Assembly (NCBI GenBank): GCA_964351395.1
Contig: CAYGOF010000002.1
Span: 186,001-250,000 of the forward strand
From: Imperialibacter sp964351395
Lineage (GTDB): Bacteria; Bacteroidota; Bacteroidia; Cytophagales; Cyclobacteriaceae
Reading direction: 5' to 3'
Length of the DNA stretch: 64,000 nt
Part shown: piece by piece, positions 52,530-62,538 of the stretch
How the letters are laid out: every line of letters starts with the position of its first letter
Position numbering within the stretch: position 1 is the first letter of the stretch
The notes under the pieces: model-generated
The model's database searches: none
Told to the model about the DNA's origin: nothing
Seen by the model: the letters and a program-made list of their open reading frames with translations, nothing else
Program-made: the position numbers and the translations under genes

Positions 52530-52630
52530 AAATTCTGCCCCCCACCCAAACCTTCACCAATTAGAACTACTTAGCATGTGGGTTTTTATGCCTGACCTGG
52601 CAGGATTTTCAAGCTCATATTTTCAATACC

Positions 52631-54673
52631 CTACCTTACTGGATGATATACCCTTTCCGCCGTACTTAATACTTCCTCCTTATCCAGCGTCATAGGCTTA
52701 GGCTGTTGTTTGATGTACAAGTCCAGCTGGTCTTTGAAGTGAGGAGAATCCGGGTGCATGCTGGCACCGTAGGTATTCACCGTTTCTATGATAGGCAAAC
52801 CCACTTTTGGGTAGCGTACGAAGGCGATGTAAGCGTCGCCGGACACTGACTTTCGGGTGCCATCCGGCTGCTCCCTGGAGTGAATGGCTGTCAATGCATC
52901 AGGCAAGCCCCAAATGGGATAAGCTTCGTCACCTCGCACCAATTTTTGGATGTCACCGAGCACGACCGTGTCGTTGCCAAAGTGTTTGACCATGTAGTCG
53001 TGCACGTACTGGTAGGTCTCCACAGCTTCGGCTTCTGTCACTGCTCCACTGTCAGCATTGCGGTACTTACTATACAGCTTATAATACATCAGGAGAAAAA
53101 CCGCCGCTCCCCGGCTGTCAACGGTTGCTTTTCTGTCCCACAGTTGAAGACTATTGATCACATTTTTAAGCGCTGGGTATTTACTTTCGTCTAAAGACCA
53201 AAAAACATCAAGATCAACTTCATACTGTAGCTCTTTCGGTAGTTGTTGGTCAAACTTGATCTGCTTGAAAGTTTCATAATCTAACTTTCCAGTGGGCATT
53301 ATCTCCGTAACCCTTTTACTCCGATTGTTGTGGCGACGGTAAAAACCATCATTAGGATCATAGTTGAGCGTGTCAAGATTATCGGAAGGTGCACTGGCCA
53401 GAAAGGGCGCATGGTTGGTATTGAACAAATAACCTGAGGTCGGATTAACATACTGTGGCAACTCTTCAATGGGCTTGAACTCGGTCCACAATGTAGCCGA
53501 GGTATTTCCTGGTAAAGTTCCTTTCCAATGATAGGTTGTATCTGGGTTACGCCGCGGCAACTTGCCATTGCTCACATAGAAGATGGTATCGTACCTGTCG
53601 GCATATACAACATTGAACATGGAAAGGCTGGTCATCCGAAGCGCATCGTAAAACTCTGAGAAGTTTTTTGCCTTATTCATTCTGTACCATTCCTCCAGGG
53701 CCTTAGCATCCATCAAAGAAGGCATCCGGAGAGAGAACGTGCCATTGTCCGCCTTTACTGTAGGGCCATATACACTCCAGTAGGCCTTCTTACCTATCTT
53801 AATTGGAATTCCCTTTACACTGAGTTTAATCTTCTTTTTTTCCAACTTCAGCCACTGTCCGTCAAACAAGTACTCATTGCTTTTTGGGGATTTCATTTGT
53901 AACTGAAATACATCCACCTTGTCGAACATGTTGACCGTGTGCGCCCAGCCCAGGTTTTCGTTCGTACCATGGAAAATGAGGCAGCCTCCGGGAAATACAC
54001 CTCCTAACATATTCCAGCCTTCTTCACTTTGCACATGTGCTTCATAAAAAGCCACTGGACCTTCTTGAGGCTGATGTGCATTTATAGCCAGGAATGCCTC
54101 ACCAGAAGTGGTTTTACTCGGGTGTATAGCAAAAGCGTTCGACCCGCGGGAATCAAGCCCCGGTAGCGTTGGCATTTTACCTGCGAAAAGCTGCGACAGT
54201 GTGCGATCGGCTCCACTGAAAACAGCCACCGAAAACACCACAGCCGACAGATAATCTCTCTCATCCATTGGAAACACGTGCTTGTTCAGCACTTCTTCAG
54301 GATGGGAGTCTCCATAAGCCTGGGCCCCTTGTATATAACCATTAATCAATGCTTTCAATTGTGGACTAATGGTAGACCACTGTTCGTCCACCACCTGCCT
54401 GCATCTTAGTAGGTTGATTACATAATCAGCTTGTGCTCCCTCTTTTCCCAGGTAAGATCCCAGCATACCTTTACCCACCAGGGCGATCTGCTGAATGGTT
54501 TTAAAGTCATCCTCGGCATGGGCCCACGCCAGGCCGTACGCCACTTCCGGGTCAGTAGGAGCAAAAATATGCGGTACTCCGTAGGGATCGCGGGCAATTG
54601 TGATATTGTTGGGGTCGATCTGTGCCTGAGCAATCGAAGCAAGAAAAAATAAGGAAAGGGTAATGTGTTTCAT
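52631..54673 (-). CDS. Penicillin acylase / acyl-homoserine-lactone acylase-type Ntn hydrolase
   Basis: 680 residues from ATG 54673, giving a signal MKHITLSLFFLASIAQA; the further 17 upstream codons add no signal. The acyl-binding alpha chain (ARDPYGVPHIFAPTDPEVAYGLAWAHAEDDF) is followed by the self-cleavage site Gly177-Ser178 (DSRGSNAFAI), where Ser178 becomes the N-terminal nucleophile of the beta chain; INAHQPQEGPVAFYEAHV and NFDKVDVFQ-like strands follow. It hydrolyses amides of acyl chains in the periplasm; natural substrates may be acyl-homoserine lactones or peptides. Confidence 0.9.
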   Translation of the reverse strand: MKHITLSLFFLASIAQAQIDPNNITIARDPYGVPHIFAPTDPEVAYGLAWAHAEDDFKTIQQIALVGKGMLGSYLGKEGAQADYVINLLRCRQVVDEQWSTISPQLKALINGYIQGAQAYGDSHPEEVLNKHVFPMDERDYLSAVVFSVAVFSGADRTLSQLFAGKMPTLPGLDSRGSNAFAIHPSKTTSGEAFLAINAHQPQEGPVAFYEAHVQSEEGWNMLGGVFPGGCLIFHGTNENLGWAHTVNMFDKVDVFQLQMKSPKSNEYLFDGQWLKLEKKKIKLSVKGIPIKIGKKAYWSVYGPTVKADNGTFSLRMPSLMDAKALEEWYRMNKAKNFSEFYDALRMTSLSMFNVVYADRYDTIFYVSNGKLPRRNPDTTYHWKGTLPGNTSATLWTEFKPIEELPQYVNPTSGYLFNTNHAPFLASAPSDNLDTLNYDPNDGFYRRHNNRSKRVTEIMPTGKLDYETFKQIKFDQQLPKELQYEVDLDVFWSLDESKYPALKNVINSLQLWDRKATVDSRGAAVFLLMYYKLYSKYRNADSGAVTEAEAVETYQYVHDYMVKHFGNDTVVLGDIQKLVRGDEAYPIWGLPDALTAIHSREQPDGTRKSVSGDAYIAFVRYPKVGLPIIETVNTYGASMHPDSPHFKDQLDLYIKQQPKPMTLDKEEVLSTAERVYHPVR

Positions 54674-55031
54674 TTTGTATAAGAACTTACAATTCAAGAC
54701 AAAGTGGCGTAGCAATTGTTTCAAAAGGGTGAAGGAAGCAGAATGTCAGTCTGAGCCTGTCGAAGATCATTCTTTTACGTATCGCGATCAAAAATTGGCA
54801 TTCTTTATATGCTTTTCAGCAGTTTAACGGGAAAATTCCAGCTGTGCAAGTTGGGAACCACAATCGAAATGTTTTTACCAGTAAGTAACGCCGACCTAAA
54901 CACCTGCTAATTGTCTTCCATCGCTCAATCGAAGTAATTTGACAGAGGATTTATTCTGCTTGTACTCGCCATTGTTTCTTGGTAGTTTAGGTCAGCGGAT
55001 CAAAATAAGCACAATCAAGTGCGCATAGCAT
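54674..55031. other. 358-bp intergenic region, no gene
   Basis: Contains TCAGTCTGAGCCTGTCGAAG at about 54746, a half-site of a dispersed intergenic repeat common in Bacteroidota. No protein-like frame, promoter match or terminator was seen. Confidence 0.4.
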
Positions 55032-55616
55032 ATGATGAACCCAAAAGTCGACTTTTTCTTCCTTAAGACCAGCAAGTGGCAGGAAGCGTATGAGAAATTA
55101 AGGACGATCGTACTTGACTGCGGACTTACCGAAGAATTAAAGTGGGGGGTTCCCTGCTATACAGTTGAGGGGAGCAATGTTGTTTTAATCCATGGGTTCA
55201 AGGAATACTGCGCACTATTGTTCCATAAAGGCTCGTTGCTGAAAGACCCTGATGGCATTTTGATTCAACAAACTGAAAATGTACAGGCTGCTCGCCAAAT
55301 CAGGTTCGCTCATATCGATGAAATTGTAGCATTGGAACCTACATTGAAAGCCTATATCAAAGAAGCGGTTGAAGTAGAAAAGGCAGGATTGACGGTGGAA
55401 TTAAAAAAGACTACCGAATTCAATATGCCAGAAGAGTTTCGATCAACGCTGGATCACAACCCAAAACTAAAAACTGCCTTCGAAGCATTGACACCAGGCA
55501 GACAAAGAGGCTACCTGCTTTTTTTCTCACAGCCAAAGCAAGCCAAAACCCGTGAATCACGGATTGAAAAATACATGCAGCACATCCTTAACGGCAAGGG
55601 TCTGAACGACGATTGA
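55032..55616 (+). CDS. DUF1801/YdeI-family protein
   Basis: 194 residues. Conserved family stretches: WQEAYEKLRTIVLDCGLTEELKWGVPCYTVEGSNVVLIHGFKEYCALLFHKG, then ALTPGRQRGYLLFFSQPKQAKTRESRIEKYMQHILNGKGLND, where the TPGRQRGYLL and SRIEK motifs are diagnostic. Function unknown. It is followed after 19 bases by a paralogue, so the pair arose by duplication and is probably one operon. Confidence 0.87.
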   Translation: MMNPKVDFFFLKTSKWQEAYEKLRTIVLDCGLTEELKWGVPCYTVEGSNVVLIHGFKEYCALLFHKGSLLKDPDGILIQQTENVQAARQIRFAHIDEIVALEPTLKAYIKEAVEVEKAGLTVELKKTTEFNMPEEFRSTLDHNPKLKTAFEALTPGRQRGYLLFFSQPKQAKTRESRIEKYMQHILNGKGLNDD

Positions 55617-55635
55617 AATAAATTAAATTTGAATA

Positions 55636-56283
55636 ATGAACGCCAACGTTGACCTCTATTTCACCGAAGGATGTGGACGCTGCCCGCTGGGGGGCACACC
55701 ACAATGCAAAGTCAATAACTGGCCAAAAGAACTGAGCCTATTACGAAGCATTGTTCTGGAATGCGGTCTCACTGAAGAATCGAAATGGGGCGTTCCTACC
55801 TACACATTTAAAAAAGGACATGTGGTCATTGTTGCCGCCTTCAAAGAGTATTGTGCTTTAAGCTTTTTCAAAGGCGCTTTGCTTGAGGATGCTGATGGAA
55901 TTCTTGACAAGCCTGGGGAAAACACACAGTCGGCACGCCTGATAAAATTCACCAGTCTTCAGGACATTACAAGCATTGAAGCCACTTTAAAAGCCTACGT
56001 TTTTGAGGCCATTGAAGTAGAAAAAGCAGGATTGCAGGTAGATTTTAAAGCAAAAAGAGAGCTCAATTACCCAGAAGAGCTTCAGCAGAAACTGGACAAT
56101 GATCCAATGTTGAAAGAAGCCTTTGAGGCGCTAACGCCAGGTAGGCAACGTGGGTACGTGCTTCATTTCTCACAGCCAAAGCAAACAACCACCAGAGCAT
56201 CACGAATTGAGAAATGCATTCCGTTAATTCTCAATGGCCTGGGGCTCAATGAGCATTATGGGAAAAAGGAACAGATCAAGTAA
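55636..56283 (+). CDS. DUF1801/YdeI-family paralogue with N-terminal cysteine motif
   Basis: 215 residues, a tandem paralogue of the previous gene (shared VLECGLTEESKWGVPTYTFKKG, AFKEYCALSFFKGALL, LTPGRQRGYVLHFSQPKQ, TRASRIEKCI). It differs by an N-terminal insert EGCGRCPLGGTPQCKVNNW (residues 10-28), with Cys at 12, 15 and 22 (C-x2-C-x6-C), which could bind a metal or be redox active; this insert defines a known sub-branch but has no proven role. It ends with a basic tail. Confidence 0.87.
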   Translation: MNANVDLYFTEGCGRCPLGGTPQCKVNNWPKELSLLRSIVLECGLTEESKWGVPTYTFKKGHVVIVAAFKEYCALSFFKGALLEDADGILDKPGENTQSARLIKFTSLQDITSIEATLKAYVFEAIEVEKAGLQVDFKAKRELNYPEELQQKLDNDPMLKEAFEALTPGRQRGYVLHFSQPKQTTTRASRIEKCIPLILNGLGLNEHYGKKEQIK

Positions 56284-56383
56284 TTACCAGGATTAGGCAG
56301 ACGCAAGTAGTAAGAAAAACAACCTTAAGAGCAGCAGTTGACCATTTCAATGAATGAAGCAAATTCACCAAGAATTAAGAAAA

Positions 56384-57352
56384 ATGAAAGCAGCAGTAAC
56401 TACTGGCCCGGGAAATCCTGACGTCATTCAAATAAAGGATATACCCCAACCCGAAGCAAAATCGGGTTGGGTACTAATCAGAGTAAAAGCATTCGGCCTC
56501 AATAGGTCTGAGCTTTTCACTCGCCGGGGCGACTCTCCCGGCGTCGTTTTCCCAAGGATACAAGGCATTGAATGTGTCGGTATGGTGGAAAACGATCCAT
56601 CCAACACGTATAAAAAAGGGCAACAGGTAGCAGCATTGATGGGTGGCATGGGCCGATTCTTTGATGGTGGCTATGCTGAATTTGCCCTTGTTCCCAAGGA
56701 TATTGTTATCCCATTTGAGAGTGACCTGCCTTGGGCAACATTGGGTGCTGTACCTGAAATGTTTCAGACTGTTTCGGGATCCCTCAATCAAGCCCTGGAG
56801 ATTCAACAGGGTGAAACATTGCTCATCCGCGGAGGCACCTCATCCATTGGGATGATGGCTTGTCAACTGGCTAAAACGAAAGGACTGCGAGTGATCTCTA
56901 CCACCAGAAATCCGGAAAAGAAACAGGCGCTAATTGACAATGGCGCAGATCACGTGGTGATTGATGATGGGAGTGTAAAAGAACAAATCCGAGCCATCTA
57001 CCCCAATGGCGTAAACAAAGTGCTTGAACTCATCGGTACTTTTACCCTTAAAGACTCGCTTAAATGCATCGCCAAAAAGGGTATTGTGTGCATGACAGGC
57101 ATCCTGGGCAACGAATGGACAATGAAAGATTTCACTCCCATGGGTGACATCCCTTCTCTCGGCCGACTAACAGTATATATGGGGGAAGCTGCCGATCTAC
57201 CTAAAGAGCTTCTTCAGGAATTTATTGATGAAGTCGGCAAAGGCAGCATCAACATTAACATCGACAGAACCTATCAACTGCATGAGGTGGCTGAAGCGCA
57301 TCAGTATATGGAAGACAATCATGCGAAGGGCAAAATTGTCGTTGAGATATGA
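56384..57352 (+). CDS. Zinc-independent MDR alcohol dehydrogenase / quinone oxidoreductase-like protein
   Basis: 322 residues from ATG 56384 (MKAAVTTGPGNPDVIQIKDIPQPE), the start typical of the family; an ATG at 56354 adds 10 codons. GroES-like region FGLNRSELFTRRGDSPGVVFPRIQGIECVG; cofactor part LIRGGTSSIGMMACQLAKTKGLRVISTTRNPEKKQALIDNGADHVVIDDG; and GTFTLKDSLKCIAKKGIVCMTGI. Lacks the zinc Cys set. Likely reduces a quinone or enone with NADPH. Confidence 0.9.
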   Translation: MKAAVTTGPGNPDVIQIKDIPQPEAKSGWVLIRVKAFGLNRSELFTRRGDSPGVVFPRIQGIECVGMVENDPSNTYKKGQQVAALMGGMGRFFDGGYAEFALVPKDIVIPFESDLPWATLGAVPEMFQTVSGSLNQALEIQQGETLLIRGGTSSIGMMACQLAKTKGLRVISTTRNPEKKQALIDNGADHVVIDDGSVKEQIRAIYPNGVNKVLELIGTFTLKDSLKCIAKKGIVCMTGILGNEWTMKDFTPMGDIPSLGRLTVYMGEAADLPKELLQEFIDEVGKGSININIDRTYQLHEVAEAHQYMEDNHAKGKIVVEI

Positions 57353-57519
57353 TACTTTGCTTTCTGCCACAATTTCGAAGCAAAAGAATAGTGCTGGTGA
57401 AACAGAAAAACAGGGATTTAAGGTGAAATTTTATTGTTTCATTTATTCGTCAATTGCCTAATTTTATAACTGATTCTCCCATCCCAAAGAATAATTTTTT
57501 AATATAGAAGTAATGAAAT

Positions 57520-58098
57520 ATGAGCATTCCTGAAATCACCCAAATACTCGATTTCCTTAAACATGCTGAAAAGTTAAAAGACACATTAAGGACAGGGTTT
57601 ACAAGTGAAGGCAGAGCTGAAAGTGTCGCTGAGCACACCTGGAGGCTATGCTTGATGGCGGCGATTTATCACAGCAAATATTTTTCACATCTTGACTTTC
57701 AGAAACTCATGAAAATGTGCCTCATACACGACCTGGGAGAAGTAGTCAATGGTGACATCCCAGCGCCGCAGCAAATGTTCAACACTTCCAAATCAGCGTC
57801 AGAAAGGCATGATCTGCTGACCGTGCTTCAACATCTGCCAAAAGAATTACAATCAGAGTTTTTGGGGCTTTGGGAAGAATATGAGGAAGCCACTTCTGAG
57901 GAAGCCCAACTTGCCAAGGCATTAGATAAACTTGAAACGCTGATTCAACATAACCAGGGAAAGAACCCAGAGAATTTCGATTACGACTTCAATTTGACCT
58001 ATGGGAAGCAATACACTGGTTTTGACAAGTCGGTTTCAATTCTGAGAAAAATAATCGACGAGGAAACCCTAAAAAATACCCGAAAAAACAATCGGTGA
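57520..58098 (+). CDS. HD-domain phosphohydrolase (YfbR/HDDC2-like)
   Basis: 192 residues. HD motifs: EGRAESVAEHTWRLCLMAAIY (first His), then KMCLIHDLGEVVNGDIPAP (His-Asp), and a later Asp in QLAKALDKLETLIQHNQG. This arrangement matches the HDDC2/YfbR 5'-nucleotidase-like group, which dephosphorylates deoxynucleoside monophosphates. Cytoplasmic. The spacer before it is A/T-rich. Confidence 0.88.
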   Translation: MSIPEITQILDFLKHAEKLKDTLRTGFTSEGRAESVAEHTWRLCLMAAIYHSKYFSHLDFQKLMKMCLIHDLGEVVNGDIPAPQQMFNTSKSASERHDLLTVLQHLPKELQSEFLGLWEEYEEATSEEAQLAKALDKLETLIQHNQGKNPENFDYDFNLTYGKQYTGFDKSVSILRKIIDEETLKNTRKNNR

Positions 58099-58239
58099 CT
58101 ATAGTTAATAGGCTTAAAACGCCTAAATAGCGTATCCAGACACACACCGGTTCTAAAAAAGTTTGATGTTAGTTTAGGCAACATGAGGTTTTGCTAGCTT
58201 GATCTCACCATTAAACTTCCATTCAAAAGGCGTTTCAAT

Positions 58240-58247
58240 TATTTTTG
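58240..58247 (+). promoter_or_regulatory. Candidate -7 promoter element TATTTTTG
   Basis: Exact TAnnTTTG match about 90 bases before the cyclophilin ATG at 58339; no good -33 TTG. Confidence 0.28.
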
Positions 58248-58338
58248 ATAAATTACAAAGATCGTCTACTTACATTTAGCATAAACAACCGGGGAGTCAA
58301 TGCTTGACTTTTTTTTGCTCTCATGAAATTATTTATCT

Positions 58339-58941
58339 ATGAGTAAATATCTATTTCTTCTGACAGCTATTGTTTTCACATCGTGCACCTCATCTCCCAA
58401 AGAAGCGAAACGATACGACGTAGGTCAAATCATTACCCCCCAGGGAGAAATGCTATTCTGGTTGTATGACGACACCCCTACCCACAAAGCAAGCTTCATC
58501 AAACTCGCGAACGAAAATTACTGGGACAGCCTGAGTTTCAACCGGGTGATCGAAAACTTCGTGATCCAGGGCGGTTGCCCCGACACGCCCGAAGGTTTTA
58601 GCGATTCTCCTTACCAGCTTGATCCGGAAATTTTACCCACCCACAACCACATTTATGGTGCTGTTGGCGCTGGCAGAGATGGCAACCCTGAAAAGCTCTC
58701 GGCAGGTTGCCAATTCTACATTGTGCACGACAAAGACGGCATACAACGTCTGGACGGCGATTACACCATCTATGGGCAGGTGTTCAAAGGACTGGATGTT
58801 TTGGAAAAAATAGCCACCACACCCACCGACTCATTAGACGCACCAGTTGAACGAGTGCCGCTCGACGTCAACATTATTCAACTCACAGAGGAGGAGCTCA
58901 AGCAATATGGCTATGATGTACCTGCGTTAAAAACTGAATAG
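58339..58941 (+). CDS. Cyclophilin-type peptidyl-prolyl isomerase, lipoprotein
   Basis: 200 residues with a lipoprotein signal ending at Cys16 (AIVFTSC). The cyclophilin core is short but clear: GEMLFWLYDDTPTHKASFIKLANENYWDSLSFNRVIENFVIQGGCPDTPEGF, with the active-site Arg in FNRVIENFVIQGG, then GAVGAGRDGNPEKLSAGCQFYIVHD and YGQVFKGLDVLEKI. It catalyses prolyl isomerisation of envelope proteins during folding. Confidence 0.92.
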   Translation: MSKYLFLLTAIVFTSCTSSPKEAKRYDVGQIITPQGEMLFWLYDDTPTHKASFIKLANENYWDSLSFNRVIENFVIQGGCPDTPEGFSDSPYQLDPEILPTHNHIYGAVGAGRDGNPEKLSAGCQFYIVHDKDGIQRLDGDYTIYGQVFKGLDVLEKIATTPTDSLDAPVERVPLDVNIIQLTEEELKQYGYDVPALKTE

Positions 58942-59086
58942 CTAAACATTAAAGAACGAACGATGCCCCAACAAATACTTACCCTTTCGTGTTGTAAGCG
59001 ATGAATTCTGTTGACTAGTCAGTTCACATTGTTCCTTATTTGATGAATTCAGGAATGACTGGACCTCAACAAAAAGTGCTTCGTCC

Positions 59087-59716
59087 ATGAAATTACATCC
59101 AGTAGAACTTGCTGAACATGGTTATAAGTTGCAAGACGTGCTGGTGCACCAAGACCTTATCCCCTTCGTGCGCCTATACCTTAAAAAACCGACCAGATCG
59201 GCCCGCCTTTACACACTTTTTAACTTGCTCTTCTTTGGGATTTGGGTTTCCCTCATTATCTACGGCTATCGCATAAAAGGGCTCGACTGGGGTATGGCAT
59301 TAAATTACAGCTTCTATGGAATGGGCATCGCCTTACTACTTGTTCCACTACACGAATACATCCATGTGCTGGCCTATAAATATGTTGGAGCTCAGCACAC
59401 TTCGTATGACTCAAATTGGAAGAAATTTTACTTCATGGCCATTGCGGATGAATTTGTAGCAGATCGTCGAGAATTCAGAATTGTAGCCATGGCGCCATTT
59501 GTTGTTGTTACGCTCCTGGGTTTGATAGCTTTTTTAATTACTCCGGGATATTGGCAATTCGTTCCTGTGGCTACCATTCTGGTACACTCTGCCTTCTGCT
59601 CAGGCGATTTTGGTTTGTTGAGCTACTTTGACTTTCACCAATCGAAAGACGTAGTCACCTACGACAACGTGGCGGAGGGTCGCTCCTATTTTCTGATAAA
59701 AGACAAACGGAATTAA
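59087..59716 (+). CDS. DUF3267 integral membrane putative metalloprotease
   Basis: 209 residues with about five hydrophobic segments. The motif HEYIH in LVPLHEYIHVLAYKYVGAQ is a HExxH zinc site within a membrane helix, and a later Asp/His pair is present in FDFHQS. This is the DUF3267 (YhaN-like) family thought to be intramembrane metallopeptidases, with no known substrate. Confidence 0.83.
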   Translation: MKLHPVELAEHGYKLQDVLVHQDLIPFVRLYLKKPTRSARLYTLFNLLFFGIWVSLIIYGYRIKGLDWGMALNYSFYGMGIALLLVPLHEYIHVLAYKYVGAQHTSYDSNWKKFYFMAIADEFVADRREFRIVAMAPFVVVTLLGLIAFLITPGYWQFVPVATILVHSAFCSGDFGLLSYFDFHQSKDVVTYDNVAEGRSYFLIKDKRN

Positions 59717-59811
59717 AGAGTCCAGCGAATCTTCAAGCCTCTAACACGTTGGGATGCAACCTCGCCTGCATTTGTCGCATCATGCTATCATGCTATCAAC
59801 TATTGATTAAC

Positions 59812-60183
59812 ATGAAAACGAACAAAATGATCCTCCACAATCCCGTCATCAACGTAAAGCAAAAACTATCTGCCTTGTGGGTGTCAGTCATGTTCTGCTA
59901 TATCTACGGCGACTATTTTGAGCTCTATGTACCCAACAAAGTGCCTGATCTACTTAATGGAGACAACATATTGGATACGCCGGCAAAAGTATTAATTGCT
60001 GCTATGGTTCTGGCAATTCCAGCAACAATGATTGCCCTGTCCCTTCTTCTCAAAGCACCAGTGAGCAGAGTACTCAACATCATTTTTGGGACCTTATTCA
60101 CTTTTATGATGCTGCTGATAGCCATCAGTTCGATCACACCCTGGTATAGCTTCTATGTCTTTATTCCGTTGTGGAAAGCATAA
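59812..60183 (+). CDS. DUF6326-type small membrane protein
   Basis: 123 residues from ATG 59812 (the longer reading from ATG 59749 adds 21 residues without a matching pattern). Family features: VKQKLSALWVSVMFCYIYGDYFELYVPNKVPDLLNGDN, then three hydrophobic segments (VLIAAMVLAIPATMIALSLLL, LNIIFGTLFTFMMLLIAISSI, WYSFYVFIPLW). Function unknown. Confidence 0.75.
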   Translation: MKTNKMILHNPVINVKQKLSALWVSVMFCYIYGDYFELYVPNKVPDLLNGDNILDTPAKVLIAAMVLAIPATMIALSLLLKAPVSRVLNIIFGTLFTFMMLLIAISSITPWYSFYVFIPLWKA

Positions 60184-60459
60184 TCACTGGTTTCATTGTT
60201 TATTATGCCTGGACATGGCCAAAGGTTTCAAAAGCGACGGAAGCGTAGTACACGCTTCTGCCTGCCGACGACCGATAGATTGGCCTACCCATCAACATAT
60301 CTTGTGGATGTAACTCCTAGTTGAATTAGGTTAATTCCCACTCTCTGGTTCGCCCCCCCTTAGGACTCGACTTCCACCCATGCCGGTCCTTTCATAAGGT
60401 CGAGCTTCAACACTTTATGATAGCAAATACTTGTATATAATCTGACAGTATGTAATGCT

Positions 60460-61890
60460 TTAAAAATACTTAATGGTCAGGTCAATTAGCTTTTGAGAAA
60501 ATTGGGTATAGGGAGGTAGCAACAGCTCCAATGCATTGGGGATATGCTGCCTCAGCACCCCTCTGGCGTTGGAAAATTCCATAAAGCCATCTTTTCCATG
60601 CCCTTTGCCAATTCCACTGTTATTGGATCCGCCAAATGGTAAATTCGTGTTGAAGAAATGAACAGCGCAGTGATTGATACAACTTCCTCCTGCTCGGGTG
60701 CTGGCCAGTATATGATTGATGTTACGATTGCTCTTACTGTAGATATACAGCGCTAAAGGTTTTTCGCGGGTATTGATTTCATCAACTACCTCCCTGATAT
60801 CTGTAAAAGAATACACAGGCATGACAGGCCCAAATATCTCGTTGGTCATCAGCGTCGAGTCTTTCGGTACGTCAGTCATCACCGTAGGAGAGATGTAATT
60901 CTGTGCTGCATCAAACTTGCCGCCTGATGAGATTTTGGCGCCTTTAGATACGGCATCGTCGATATAGCCTTTTACCCTCTTAAAATGATTGTTGTTCACA
61001 ATACGGGCGTAAGAACTTTCATCAGAGGCATTTTCAGTATAAAACTTCTGAATATATTTATCGACCCCGGTCAGAAACTCGGCTTTGACCTTTTCATGCA
61101 CAAACACATAGTCGGGTGCAATGCATATCTGTCCGTTATTCACAAATTTACCCCAGGCCACCCGGCGGGCTGCCATATCTATGTCGGCAGTTTCGTCCAC
61201 AATGGTGGGCGATTTGCCTCCAAGTTCCAACGTAACGGAGGCCAGGTGCTTCGCAGCGGCAGCCATCACAATTTTACCAATCGAAGGAGCGCCGGTAAAG
61301 AAAATGTGATTGAAAGGCATCGCCAGTAGCTCAGTAGTGGTGTCTTTGCCTCCCTCCACCACAGCTATTTCGTTCTCTTCAAAAATCTCTGCCATCATCG
61401 TCTTCATCAAGGCAGAGGAGTGAGGTGTTACCTCTGAAGGTTTAATAATGATCGTATTACCCGCAGCAATCGCAGAAACAACGGGATAGAAAGTGAGGTT
61501 GAAAGGAAAATTCCAGGGAGAAATAATGAGCGTTACTCCTTTTGGCTCATAGCGTACATAAGAGCTTGACCCCATCAATGCAAGTGGCGTGGGAACGCGG
61601 TGTTTTCCCATCCAGCCCGCTAATTTTCTTCTGGCGTGCTTAATTTCACTGGTGATTGGGTATATCTCGGTCAAGTCTACTTCGCTGGGGTGCTTTCGAT
61701 AATCATTATAAAGCGCTTCTTTGATTTGCGGACGGTATTTCAAAATGGCATCATGCAATTTTTTAAGTTTAGCTTTACGTTCCGCCACGGTGCTTTTGCC
61801 AACCTTCAACTGGTTAGCTTGCTGGGCTTGAAATATACCGAGCAAATCCGCTGTTTTGGTTTCCTTTGGAGCTTCTAATACTGCTTCCAT
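60460..61890 (-). CDS. Aldehyde dehydrogenase (class 3/fatty-aldehyde type)
   Basis: 476 residues. Catalytic Cys256 (NNGQICIAPDYV) and Glu222 (LELGGKSP) are present, with cofactor region ISPWNFPFNLTFYPVVSAIAAGNTIIIKPSEVTPHSS and FTGAPSIGK. The length, the YVRYEPKGV strand and the C-terminal hydrophobic tail (NALELLLPPYTQFSQKLIDLTIKYF) fit the class 3/FALDH group. Oxidises aliphatic or aromatic aldehydes with NAD(P)+. Seems monocistronic. Confidence 0.93.
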   Translation of the reverse strand: MEAVLEAPKETKTADLLGIFQAQQANQLKVGKSTVAERKAKLKKLHDAILKYRPQIKEALYNDYRKHPSEVDLTEIYPITSEIKHARRKLAGWMGKHRVPTPLALMGSSSYVRYEPKGVTLIISPWNFPFNLTFYPVVSAIAAGNTIIIKPSEVTPHSSALMKTMMAEIFEENEIAVVEGGKDTTTELLAMPFNHIFFTGAPSIGKIVMAAAAKHLASVTLELGGKSPTIVDETADIDMAARRVAWGKFVNNGQICIAPDYVFVHEKVKAEFLTGVDKYIQKFYTENASDESSYARIVNNNHFKRVKGYIDDAVSKGAKISSGGKFDAAQNYISPTVMTDVPKDSTLMTNEIFGPVMPVYSFTDIREVVDEINTREKPLALYIYSKSNRNINHILASTRAGGSCINHCAVHFFNTNLPFGGSNNSGIGKGHGKDGFMEFSNARGVLRQHIPNALELLLPPYTQFSQKLIDLTIKYF

Positions 61891-62538
61891 GTTAGTGTTG
61901 GGTTAAGGTGTTTTATCAAATGCTTGTCTTTCAAAAGACGTAATTGCTATATCTCTGCAGCCTTTTACCAAAAAAAAGAAAAGTAACGACTATTGATAGT
62001 CATCTTTTTTCTGCTGGAGAACCAATAATCAAATGAGCAAGCTGCGATCTATTAAAGTTCAAAAGGTCTAACTCGGGATCGCATCCATTTGACTATCGAT
62101 TAATTCAAATAAAATATACAGCTTTTAATCCATAGCACAATTTTTTGTCAAGATCCGTTTGACATGAGGCTTGCCGGATACCTCTGCCCTTATTTACTGA
62201 CTATCAACGTTGCAGAAACTTACAACAACTTGCTTTCATTGAACTCCGACCCGAGCTACGACCATCTGAGTCAATTGTATGTATCGACATCTGAAAACAC
62301 ACTTCGCGAAACCGCCTCACGGGTATGACAAAGAACCGATGAGCCATGGAAAATTGTGCAAATGAATGAATGATTGAGCGCAAAATAACTCCAACTCCCA
62401 GTTAGCTGATAGGCAAAATATGAGTCAAATATGCCCTTTTGACTGGTATTTCTTAATATTTAGCTATTTTTCGGGCAAAAATGGACAAACAGTCTTTGGT
62501 TATAAGCTGCTTGAGAAAACGATCCCGCCGAGCGAAGT
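61891..62538. other. 648-bp divergent intergenic region, no gene
   Basis: Lies between aldehyde dehydrogenase and the TrkH-like gene. No reading frame with protein-like character was found. A 14-bp dyad GACTATTGATAGTC (61988-62001) stands out, and GACTAT recurs at about 62091 and 62198. No TAnnTTTG match. Confidence 0.45.

Noticed and set aside
60341..60410. tRNA-like GGTTCG in an intergenic region
   Set aside because: No acceptor stem, anticodon arm or CCA end can be built around it.
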